From Marinoscillum sp. MHG1-6 (GTDB taxonomy: Bacteria > Bacteroidota > Bacteroidia > Cytophagales > Cyclobacteriaceae), in the NCBI RefSeq assembly GCF_024714475.1, contig NZ_JAMZMI010000003.1, forward strand, positions 372,001 to 436,000: a stretch of DNA of 64,000 bases, given 5' to 3'. Numbering within the stretch: position 1 is the first letter of the stretch; every line of letters starts with the position of its first letter. Both the position numbers and the translations under genes were made by a program. Of the stretch, positions 1 to 8,340 are shown one piece after another. The notes beneath the pieces were generated by a model. The model did no database searches. It saw only the letters and a list, made by a program, of their open reading frames with translations, and was not told the DNA's origin.

Positions 1-2720
1 TTCAGGATTCCATCTTCATCAGGGTCAAACTTATTAACCCTTGCTGCTACACTTGCAGAATCCATCACACCATTATAGATGTTCCATTCGTGCACTTGTC
101 CTGCCCATGAGTTATCCTGAGACCATCCACTTTCACAAAGGAAAGCATAGGTTGTCTTGATTTGTGAAATAGTACCACTTGGCACTGCTGTGCCTATAAG
201 ATAACCATCAACGTAGAGTGTCATCTCATCATTGGTCAACGTACTTACAAAGTGATGGTATAAAGTATCCACGTACTCAGAATCTGCCTCAATCCAGGTA
301 CCCAAAAACTCAGCAACTGCCTTATCATTTTCTCTGGCAGGCTGAACAAACCATGCTCCATCAGAGTTTACTCCTCCAAAGTAGTTGAGCATATGAAATC
401 CTGTGTTAGCTTCTGAACCTGTCACATAGGTTTCAACTGTAATCGCATCATAGTTCTTCAATCCAAGTGCTACTCCATCTAATGAAAGTCCGTCTGTACC
501 TCCAGATGAAACCAATGCACCATCTTTGATTTCTGTCGCACCAAGAATTTCTCCATCCAGATCACCCGCCTGATCAGAAACAAATCCATCGACCGGTTGT
601 TCTTCGAAAGTATAAGAGTGTTTCAATATCACAGGAGTAAACTGAATATTATAGGTTGATGTATCAAGACCTTCTTCTGACACAATAACACTAACGGTGA
701 CGTTACCTGATGAAACATCAATGGTACTATCTCCCACAACAGAATGAGTGCCTGAAGATGGGGTTGCAGTAATTGAAACTTCAGTTACTCCAAAAGGAAC
801 GAATACGGAATACTCATATGCAAAAGGATCGAAGGCCGGAGTTATCTTACCAGCATCAACAGATAGATCTGAGAGAACAGCTGCGTTAAAATCCTCATCA
901 CATGTATTACCAATGCCATCACCGTCAACGTCCGCCTGATTTGCGTTAGCTACGTCGGGACAATTATCTACTAAATCCAATATCCCATCATTATCATTGT
1001 CCAGCGAACCGCTGTAGATATTGAATTCGTGAATTGAACCCAGCCAGGTTCCATCACCCACATAGCCAGAGTTCCCCAGCCATACCAAGCTATCACTTAC
1101 ATCTGCAAGCGCATTCTCATTAGTAATCGCTGTCTTTCCTACAAGTACGCTATCAACATAGTAAGAAATGTTTGTTGCAGTCAAGATAGTAACCAGATGA
1201 TACTCTGTGTTAGCCGCCAGAGCGTTTCCGTTGATTCCTGTTTCGCCATTCCAAGGTTCGTTGTCATTAGCAGTAGAAAGCGCAAAACGGCTATTGGTAC
1301 CACCATTAATGGCTTGTAAAAAGAAATGATCAAAACCTTTATCCCAGCCAACATTTTCTGAGTTTCCGAAATAAAATACGGATTTATTGCTACCATTTAA
1401 CTGGGCACCACCAGCAGTTACATGGGCTTCAATTGAAACCGCATGATATTGATTGATCCCAATTGCATCTGCATCTAGTGCAGCAAAATCTCCCTCTCCG
1501 CTCAATACTAAAGATCCACCAGAGATAGTTGCTGATCCTTCCAAAGTACCATCAGCTGATCCGATAGCATCCGTGACTGCAGCTCCTTCAAAATCGTAAG
1601 CATGTATTTTTGCGATCGGCTGAACACTAATGGTGTAAGTTTTATCTGTAGCAGCATCATCAGTTACCGTAATAACCTCCGTAACCGGCCCTGAAGATAC
1701 ATCAACAACACCATCTCCTGAAACAGTATAGGTTACCACAGAGGTACCCAATTCAGCAGTCGCGGATAAGGTAACATCCATAGTACCTCGCGGTAAATTA
1801 CCGACGGTGTAATTGTAAATTTCAGGATCAAATGCAGGAATTAATTCACCCAAATCTGTGCTTAGATCACTCAAATTCGCTGCTGCGAAGTCCGGATCAC
1901 ACTTATCACCAGTGCCATCACCGTCGGTATCAGCCTGATCACTATTAGCTACATCAACACAGTTATCTTTCCAGTCAAGAACACCATCACCATCTGAGTC
2001 CAATGATCCATTATAGATATTAAACTCAAGAACGGATCCTAGATAAGTTGGGTCATTTTTATAACCAGACTTACCAATCCAGGCAAGACTATCGCTAAGG
2101 GCCGCTATTGAGCTGCCTTTTTCATAAACTTTAGTTCCAACATTAACGCTATCCACGAAATAACTAATCGATGTCTCTGTCAAAATCACGATAAGATGAT
2201 GCTCATTACCATCATCCATTGAAAAAGATCCGGTTACAGCATCTTCATAGTTCCAAGGGTCACCAACATTTCCTGAAGTGGATATCGCCGCATAACTTGC
2301 AGCTGTTCCCCTTGCTGCCTGAAGATAAACATGATCATATCCCTTCCAATCATTAGCAGGATCATTGTTACCAAAATAAAACAAGGTGTGATTTCCGCTT
2401 GTATTCACTCCATTTCCAGCAATAATATGTGCCTCAAATGAAACAGCGCTATACTGATTAATATCAATGGCTTTAGCATCAAGGGCGGCATAATCACCAG
2501 CAGTCCCTAATACCAAGGCTCCACCAGATATGCTGGCACCAGCTTCCAGCGTTAGATCCGCTGACCCGGTACCGTCTTGCAATTCAGTTCCACCTGTACC
2601 CTCAAAAGTGTAAGAGTGGATTTTTGTCGCTTGCGAATACGCATGCTCCGCAACAAGAAATGGTACCGCTATCAAAAGATACTGTAGCCACTTCAAGCAT
2701 TTAAGTTGAATTTGTTTCAT
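1..2720 (-). CDS. Secreted LamG / thrombospondin type 3 repeat protein (C-terminus beyond window)
   Basis: The reading frame starts at an ATG at 2720 and is still open at base 1, so at least 906 residues are present and the C-terminus is missing. A signal peptide covers roughly residues 1-29 and ends near AYSQ. Three copies of one unit of about 330 residues follow: a LamG/concanavalin-like sandwich (about 30-235, 370-565 and 700-890), a calcium-binding TSP3 stretch of DxDxDG type (near 237 and 571, and beginning at the window edge), and a cadherin-like beta-sandwich after the first two. No catalytic motif is visible. By family this is a surface adhesin or glycan-binding protein. A T9SS sorting domain is expected at the missing end but was not seen. 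The gene lies downstream of the RICIN-zincin gene on the same strand. Confidence 0.85.
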   Translation of the reverse strand, partial: MKQIQLKCLKWLQYLLIAVPFLVAEHAYSQATKIHSYTFEGTGGTELQDGTGSADLTLEAGASISGGALVLGTAGDYAALDAKAIDINQYSAVSFEAHIIAGNGVNTSGNHTLFYFGNNDPANDWKGYDHVYLQAARGTAASYAAISTSGNVGDPWNYEDAVTGSFSMDDGNEHHLIVILTETSISYFVDSVNVGTKVYEKGSSIAALSDSLAWIGKSGYKNDPTYLGSVLEFNIYNGSLDSDGDGVLDWKDNCVDVANSDQADTDGDGTGDKCDPDFAAANLSDLSTDLGELIPAFDPEIYNYTVGNLPRGTMDVTLSATAELGTSVVTYTVSGDGVVDVSSGPVTEVITVTDDAATDKTYTISVQPIAKIHAYDFEGAAVTDAIGSADGTLEGSATISGGSLVLSGEGDFAALDADAIGINQYHAVSIEAHVTAGGAQLNGSNKSVFYFGNSENVGWDKGFDHFFLQAINGGTNSRFALSTANDNEPWNGETGINGNALAANTEYHLVTILTATNISYYVDSVLVGKTAITNENALADVSDSLVWLGNSGYVGDGTWLGSIHEFNIYSGSLDNDNDGILDLVDNCPDVANANQADVDGDGIGNTCDEDFNAAVLSDLSVDAGKITPAFDPFAYEYSVFVPFGVTEVSITATPSSGTHSVVGDSTIDVSSGNVTVSVIVSEEGLDTSTYNIQFTPVILKHSYTFEEQPVDGFVSDQAGDLDGEILGATEIKDGALVSSGGTDGLSLDGVALGLKNYDAITVETYVTGSEANTGFHMLNYFGGVNSDGAWFVQPARENDKAVAEFLGTWIEADSEYVDTLYHHFVSTLTNDEMTLYVDGYLIGTAVPSGTISQIKTTYAFLCESGWSQDNSWAGQVHEWNIYNGVMDSASVAARVNKFDPDEDGIL

Positions 2721-2861
2721 ACAATTTGAATTAATGTTTAAAATCATTTGGATGGAATACCTGTCCATTTAAACAAAGCGCCCCGTACAGCAAACGATAC
2801 AAAAAAGTTTTACTTTTTTTTCGTAGAGAGGTTGATAAGAGTAGAAATGACACCTAAAGAC

Positions 2862-3998
2862 TTAGAAAATACCGTCTATCACCATAGCAGAGACGATCTC
2901 CACATGTCTTCGTGCATTTTCTTCGGTGTATTCATTATTGAAATTCAGGCCATAGGGCCAGAAATGAGTACCGTCGCTCCAAATACCACCTTCCGCCCCA
3001 TCATAGAGCTTAATCAGCTTAAGTGTATTTTCCCCTGTAAAAGCTGAGCCATCCAGAAACGTACCCCATTTCCCGGAGGTACCTACCCCATAGGTATGTG
3101 CGATCTCATGTAATGCAGTACGCTCGTTTTGAAAATCCGAAGATGGTCCGAATCTTATATGTCCGTTGATGCTTGCATCTGCCGTAGCTACTCCGGCATT
3201 ATATTCTACAGTCAGTGTTCTATTCCACCAGGGAGCACCCTGATTATATCGGGCTACAGCCGTATCCATCGCCTGGGTAATCCTGTCGTAAGCATCCGCG
3301 GGCACTCCTTCTGATACCCACGTCCATGACAACTGTCCATTTGCAGTTCCTTGAGTACCATCAGAGAGTATCCATTGCTGGTGATCGCTTTCACTATATT
3401 CCCACTGCTGGATGTTTGCCCCGTCCAGCGGCAAGGCATTATCCACCTCAAGGTCTTTGTTACCTTTTACGTTAATGATCCGGTAATAGCCCTTTTCGAC
3501 TTCTATAATATCCCATAATTGAGCACTATTACGTATGTAGGTAAACTGAACTACATTTCCTCCATCCTCCTCACTCCAGTTTTCAATGCTCAACGCCAAA
3601 CCACTATGCTTATTAATTATTTTATAATGACCCGCATCTCTCGATATATCCCATTTCTGATTATCTCCATCAGTGGCTACCCATTGCATAATATTGGCCC
3701 CGGACTCCGTCGACCAATCTGCCACATCTAACGCTTTACCGCTTCTCTTACTCATCAATGCAAAAGTTCCGGAGATAAAAGTAGGAGTCTCCTCCAGAAG
3801 TGCCGAATCTTCTTCGACCACTGTGGTATCTAAATCGACAATTGAGGTATCCTGGTTTATCAGGGAGTCATTCTTCTCGATTAAATCATTGACTTTTTCA
3901 GGCTGTGGACGCTCATCATCACAGCTTTCGATGGCCATAACCAACAAAATCAGATTGATCAGGATGAAAAATTGGGTTGCGAGTTTATTCATGTTCAT
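2862..3998 (-). CDS. RICIN-domain lipoprotein with zincin-like metallopeptidase domain
   Basis: This 378-residue protein begins with a lipoprotein signal ending at Cys26 (motif AIESC). An acidic linker follows, then a ricin-type beta-trefoil lectin domain (about 72-205) with repeated QxW motifs. The C-terminal domain (about 215-378) contains HEIAHTYG near residues 294-301, which fits the HExxHxxG zinc site of metzincin-like peptidases. The peptidase family cannot be named and the substrate is unknown. The lectin suggests binding to a glycan or glycoprotein. The protein is clearly related over its whole length to the one at 20885-21964, but the gene here has no sigma factor gene or conserved leader upstream. 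It follows the GH43 gene after a gap of about 170 bases. Confidence 0.8.
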   Translation of the reverse strand: MNMNKLATQFFILINLILLVMAIESCDDERPQPEKVNDLIEKNDSLINQDTSIVDLDTTVVEEDSALLEETPTFISGTFALMSKRSGKALDVADWSTESGANIMQWVATDGDNQKWDISRDAGHYKIINKHSGLALSIENWSEEDGGNVVQFTYIRNSAQLWDIIEVEKGYYRIINVKGNKDLEVDNALPLDGANIQQWEYSESDHQQWILSDGTQGTANGQLSWTWVSEGVPADAYDRITQAMDTAVARYNQGAPWWNRTLTVEYNAGVATADASINGHIRFGPSSDFQNERTALHEIAHTYGVGTSGKWGTFLDGSAFTGENTLKLIKLYDGAEGGIWSDGTHFWPYGLNFNNEYTEENARRHVEIVSAMVIDGIF

Positions 3999-4172
3999 TT
4001 AATAAGGTTGAATCTTTTATTCATGCCTACCTTTTAAAAGAGCTACCCTTTCATATCGATACATGGTTTTCTTCCATTTTTTAAAAACCTCAAAGAAGAC
4101 CTTAAGGTTTTGAAGGTTTATCTAAGATTAAGTCCACCATGAACAACTACACTAAAAGGAATAAGGGTTTAC

Positions 4173-5243
4173 TTAATACAGTTGGTAACCCCAATGATTC
4201 GCCAAACGAGTGGCCTCTTGTTTGGTCACGTGGATGACCGCCCCATGCTTGGGAGAGGTAAAGTTCGTAGCTTTCATTACCCCTTCATTAAAATGCCCCA
4301 AATCTTCAAAATGGATAAAGTCGGAGGTCTCCCTGAAACCAAAATTGTGAGGATTGATCCCATATATATCATACATCAACACCCACTTCTCTTCTCCTAT
4401 CCTCTTCCAGAAATTGGGCGCCTCGCAGTTTCGTGGTTCCGTGTCGTACCAGGCATCATCATAAACATAACCTTCATTGATCTTATTGGAAACCGCTTTT
4501 TTGATACCAGGCACACCATCATGTGGCGTATAGAACATTTGATAGGAGTCTCCAACCTGTGTAATGTCAGCATCGATATAACTTACTTCTTTAGGATATT
4601 CAAACAAGAGCTTGGGTTCAGTGGTCAACTGGTTAAATTCTTCGTTAACGTAGCTGTAATAAAGCTTATTCAATCCATTCCCAAACCTCATGGTGAAATA
4701 GACCATTAACTGATCCGTTTCCGGATCATAGGTCGTTTCAGGTGCCCAGGCACATCCAATTTCTTCATACCCTGGAAAAGCCTGATCCACACGAACATTG
4801 GCCACTGACCAATTGATAAGGTCATCAGACTTCATCAAGACAAACCCTCTATTATTTCCCCATCCAAATAAATCACCATCACGCTGCCATTCGGTATCTC
4901 GAAAACCCTCTCGCTGTGCAAATATGTGTAGGTCCGTCATGGCGAGATAAAAGCTCCCATTGGACCCTCTGAAAATATGTGGATCCCGAATGCCTCTTTG
5001 CTCCGCAATGGTATCACCTATAATCACGGCCTTGCCATCGTTCAGTGCCGTAAAGCTATATCCATCCTTGCTTATGGCCATATGCAGGCTATGATCATCG
5101 TCACTGAAATAGACCATCAGATAGGCTTCCATTTCTGGTTTTGCCGACATGCCACCATCAGTGGTTTTAGATAACCTGCATCCTTGAATAATAAGCACAG
5201 TCAACAATAAGCACGCACTAATAATTTTAAAGGATTTCGTCAT
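4173..5243 (-). CDS. GH43-like glycoside hydrolase lipoprotein
   Basis: The 356-residue product has a lipoprotein signal peptide with lipobox LIIQGC. The rest reads as a five-bladed beta-propeller glycoside hydrolase of family 43 type. Candidate catalytic positions are the base Asp in RDPHIFR (near 86), the pKa-modulating Asp in YIDADIT (near 224) and the acid Glu in CEAPNF (near 273). A WAPE motif lies near 165. GH43 enzymes cleave arabinose- or xylose-containing glycans, and which one applies here cannot be told from sequence. The gene starts 46 bases after the stop of the large RICIN/LamG enzyme gene upstream, so the two are probably co-transcribed. The lipid anchor implies an outer-membrane or periplasmic location. 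Confidence 0.8.
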   Translation of the reverse strand: MTKSFKIISACLLLTVLIIQGCRLSKTTDGGMSAKPEMEAYLMVYFSDDDHSLHMAISKDGYSFTALNDGKAVIIGDTIAEQRGIRDPHIFRGSNGSFYLAMTDLHIFAQREGFRDTEWQRDGDLFGWGNNRGFVLMKSDDLINWSVANVRVDQAFPGYEEIGCAWAPETTYDPETDQLMVYFTMRFGNGLNKLYYSYVNEEFNQLTTEPKLLFEYPKEVSYIDADITQVGDSYQMFYTPHDGVPGIKKAVSNKINEGYVYDDAWYDTEPRNCEAPNFWKRIGEEKWVLMYDIYGINPHNFGFRETSDFIHFEDLGHFNEGVMKATNFTSPKHGAVIHVTKQEATRLANHWGYQLY

Positions 5244-5289
5244 TTGAGAGTAAAAGAGTTTTTAAGTCTTTTTTTAAAATGAGCAGCTA

Positions 5290-8097
5290 TTAATGTCGGA
5301 TAAGCACCTTTTGGGAATTCACCTTTCTACCACCGTGAACCTCTAATAGGTAGATCCCATTCTGTAAGCCGGAAACATCCAGTTCAGCCTTATTACTATT
5401 AATAACTTGCTGTTTTACCAATTTCCCATTCAGATTATAAATGAACAGCTCAGCCCCATCTGCTATGACTTCCGGCGATAAACTCACTTTAAGCTCGTCA
5501 TCAGCCGGCACCGGCCATAGAGATAATCCGCCAGCATTGATTTGTGTATTTAGAGCCTCCACCGGGACTTCGGTTGTATCTGCCAAAGAAGCTACTGCCT
5601 CCGGAGCAAGTGCATAATTGTAGACCTTAAAATCATCAATGCTTCCATTGAATGCAGGATCAGCAAACTGGCTGCGTCCGATATAATTAAACACAGGTTG
5701 AAAATCCATTGGGGTTTTATAAAAACTCAATGAGAAAGCTCTCGGCTCACCATCGACATACAAAAATGCTTTAGAGCCACTAATTGTAATAGCTACATGA
5801 TGCCATTCTCCTTCTGTCAATGCCGGGGCTTCCAACAATTTCTCTTCCCCATTATAGTTGATCGCAAAGCGAAGCTTCGAACCTACACTTGGCGTTAGCA
5901 TCATATACTCAGATTCATCATTTCCAAAATCAAAAATTCGCTGCCAATCTGCACCTCCATTCCATTTAACCCAGGCGGCCACACTGATTTCCTGATGATT
6001 CGCCACCCCGGGTGACAACTTGATAAAGTCATCCACACCATCCAATTCAATAGCTTTTGAGCTTTTGATTCCTGATCCATAGTTTACACCACCAGCCGTT
6101 GCTCCATGTTGCAAATGAATGGTAGTATCTCTAGTATTTCCTTCAAAAGAAAGAAGCGCGACCATATCGTCCGTATCCGTTATGGTAGCTGAAACTTCAT
6201 TGGAATAGCCCGAGCTATTCAGGGAGTAATCCACTGTCTTTATCACATAAAAATATTCCGTACCCGCTACCACGTTGTTATCCACAAAGGACCTTGGCAC
6301 CACATTCCTGGCTATGGTATTATATTGACCACCCTGGGTCTCTGATCTTAATATCGTGTAACCAGCTATATCAGTTCCCGGAGTAGAGGGCCATTCTAAC
6401 AGGATTGATGATGATTGTGCTGTAGCTGTGAGTCCAGGGTTTGCAAAGGGTGCATTGAACTCAATAGCTGCATCAACCGGTATGAAGCGCCATTGCTGGT
6501 TCGTACCCCCATTCTTTTCCCACTGGATCACATTCGCTCCTTCCATGGTACTTGCACCATTCACATCCAGACAGTGAGAGCTTTCTCTACTTCTAATATA
6601 AAACCATCCATCTTCTGCGTAGTCCAGATACCATTGCTGGTTGCCCCCATTGCCAAGCTTCCATTGATGTATATTGCCACCATTGTCCAATGAAAAATTA
6701 ACAAGGTCTAAAGACAAGCTATCACCTGCCGGAGAAGTAATTCGGTAATAACTAAAATCACCTCCTATTCGTGAATGAACCGGGTAAACCTCCCATTGCT
6801 GACTAAGCGATCCGGTATAGCTTCCCTGTTGAATATTGCTACCCACATCGGCCCCGGTTGCTCCCAGCACCAAGCCGCTTTTGCGGTTCACCAGCTTATA
6901 CTTTCCGTTGATCTCTGGTTGAATGTCGTCCCCCCAGGTAATATTGATTACCCTTTCCGCATTGGTCTGTCCTTTTCCATATTCGATACCACCCGGCATT
7001 TCTAGTACGTACTCATATTGAGGTCCATGTCCGTCATAATAGACTGGTCGATCTTTAGAAATGAATCGATAACTTGTTGTGTATGCTTGTCGTTCAGAGG
7101 TTCCGCCAAAGGCCTGTACCTTTCCATCGGGATGTCTATAAACTGCTGCAGCCGTCCAGTTAGCTCGATGTTCCGCATAACCAATCCTCTCACCATCAAA
7201 AGCTTTTACCATTTCGCCCGCCGCCAAATCTACATCCGCCCACCAGATACCCGTTTGCATGCCATACTCATAACCAACCAGGGCTTCTACAATGTTGTGT
7301 AACTCATCTGCAGTCGCATGATGGCCATTTGACCTTACGGCTGAGAAAAAATTTGCATAAGTATCAAAACTCCCAGCCAATTGATGGGTATTGCCTTCAT
7401 TCACCCCTGCAGGTATCAGGTCTGTATACCAGCTCAGTGCATTATCATTATTCAATGTGTTTCCACCTGATAAACGTATACCGTCAAAGAAGGCATTGTT
7501 ATTGAGGAGAGAGGTAATATTGTACATATCTTCAAAAGATCCCTGATCCCAGCCGTAATCTGGCTCATTAAATGCGCCTATCGTGACGATATTGTGACCC
7601 GCATCAAGATACCTTTGAGCAGACACTTTAATCAATTGTTCCCACCTGGATGGGACACCCACGTACCAGGTATTTACATATCTTCCAGTTGCTTCTATGT
7701 ATTTATGATCGCAATTGAGGGCCAAATCAATATTTGCACCCATGTAGGTGTTGATCAGTTCAAGTCGCCAGTCCAGATCCGCGATTTGATCTGCTGTCAA
7801 ATCAGTATCATTCACTAAAGGATAACTTGGTTGAAATGATGCACGCACCATATCTACCTGGTCACGCCCCATAAATAAGATATTTCGACGAAAATTTTGC
7901 TCATCAGCCCAGGCCAGATCCGCACCAAACGCTACCGTTTTTGAAATCCCTGGGTCAGTCACATCATACGGCACCTCTCGATCTGCTTCAGGTAAGGCTA
8001 TCAAATAGTCACTGGAACTTGCAGCCTGCTGTGCCTGTAACAATGTTCGTGACACGCATGTTGCGAGTAATAATATTAAGTAAATTGATCTCTTCAT
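5290..8097 (-). CDS. Secreted multidomain glycoside hydrolase-like protein: TIM-barrel-like, RICIN, FN3, LamG, T9SS
   Basis: This 935-residue protein has a signal peptide ending near LLQAQ. A catalytic-looking domain covers about 25-390 and includes GAFNEPDYGW near residue 175, whose Asn-Glu-Pro is the usual acid/base motif of clan GH-A TIM-barrel hydrolases. The nucleophile is not certain. Next come a RICIN beta-trefoil domain (about 395-535), an FN3 domain (about 545-635), a LamG sandwich (about 640-835) and a T9SS type A sorting domain (about 860-935, ending in KVLIRH). The exact hydrolase family is not recognised. The protein is a close relative of the one at 24088-27744 over the catalytic, RICIN, FN3 and LamG parts, but lacks that protein's extra Ig-like domains. 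It is divergently transcribed from the GH30 gene across a 243-base gap. Confidence 0.82.
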   Translation of the reverse strand: MKRSIYLILLLATCVSRTLLQAQQAASSSDYLIALPEADREVPYDVTDPGISKTVAFGADLAWADEQNFRRNILFMGRDQVDMVRASFQPSYPLVNDTDLTADQIADLDWRLELINTYMGANIDLALNCDHKYIEATGRYVNTWYVGVPSRWEQLIKVSAQRYLDAGHNIVTIGAFNEPDYGWDQGSFEDMYNITSLLNNNAFFDGIRLSGGNTLNNDNALSWYTDLIPAGVNEGNTHQLAGSFDTYANFFSAVRSNGHHATADELHNIVEALVGYEYGMQTGIWWADVDLAAGEMVKAFDGERIGYAEHRANWTAAAVYRHPDGKVQAFGGTSERQAYTTSYRFISKDRPVYYDGHGPQYEYVLEMPGGIEYGKGQTNAERVINITWGDDIQPEINGKYKLVNRKSGLVLGATGADVGSNIQQGSYTGSLSQQWEVYPVHSRIGGDFSYYRITSPAGDSLSLDLVNFSLDNGGNIHQWKLGNGGNQQWYLDYAEDGWFYIRSRESSHCLDVNGASTMEGANVIQWEKNGGTNQQWRFIPVDAAIEFNAPFANPGLTATAQSSSILLEWPSTPGTDIAGYTILRSETQGGQYNTIARNVVPRSFVDNNVVAGTEYFYVIKTVDYSLNSSGYSNEVSATITDTDDMVALLSFEGNTRDTTIHLQHGATAGGVNYGSGIKSSKAIELDGVDDFIKLSPGVANHQEISVAAWVKWNGGADWQRIFDFGNDESEYMMLTPSVGSKLRFAINYNGEEKLLEAPALTEGEWHHVAITISGSKAFLYVDGEPRAFSLSFYKTPMDFQPVFNYIGRSQFADPAFNGSIDDFKVYNYALAPEAVASLADTTEVPVEALNTQINAGGLSLWPVPADDELKVSLSPEVIADGAELFIYNLNGKLVKQQVINSNKAELDVSGLQNGIYLLEVHGGRKVNSQKVLIRH

Positions 8098-8340
8098 GTT
8101 TTAATTCCGCTGGAAATAAGTAGTATGGTTCTAATTAATCTGAATTATCTGTATTAATAACCAGTAACCTTTGAAAGAGGTTTAATCCAAATTCAATACA
8201 GTGATTGTCCAATTTTATTTCGCTTCGCAAAAAAAAAAAGATTTATGGTATCATTTTCATAATAATGGTCTTTATGACTATAAGTTCATTTGTAAATAAT
8301 ACTCGAGAACATCATATCAGCTGATAAAAATTAAATTAAG

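Noticed and set aside
1-2720. Repeat spacing as a CRISPR or satellite array
   Set aside because: The units are about 1 kb and coding, with protein-level and not DNA-level conservation.
4081-4120. AACCT/AGGTT hairpin after the GH43 lipoprotein gene as a terminator
   Set aside because: The stem is short with a long loop. It may terminate weakly but support is insufficient.
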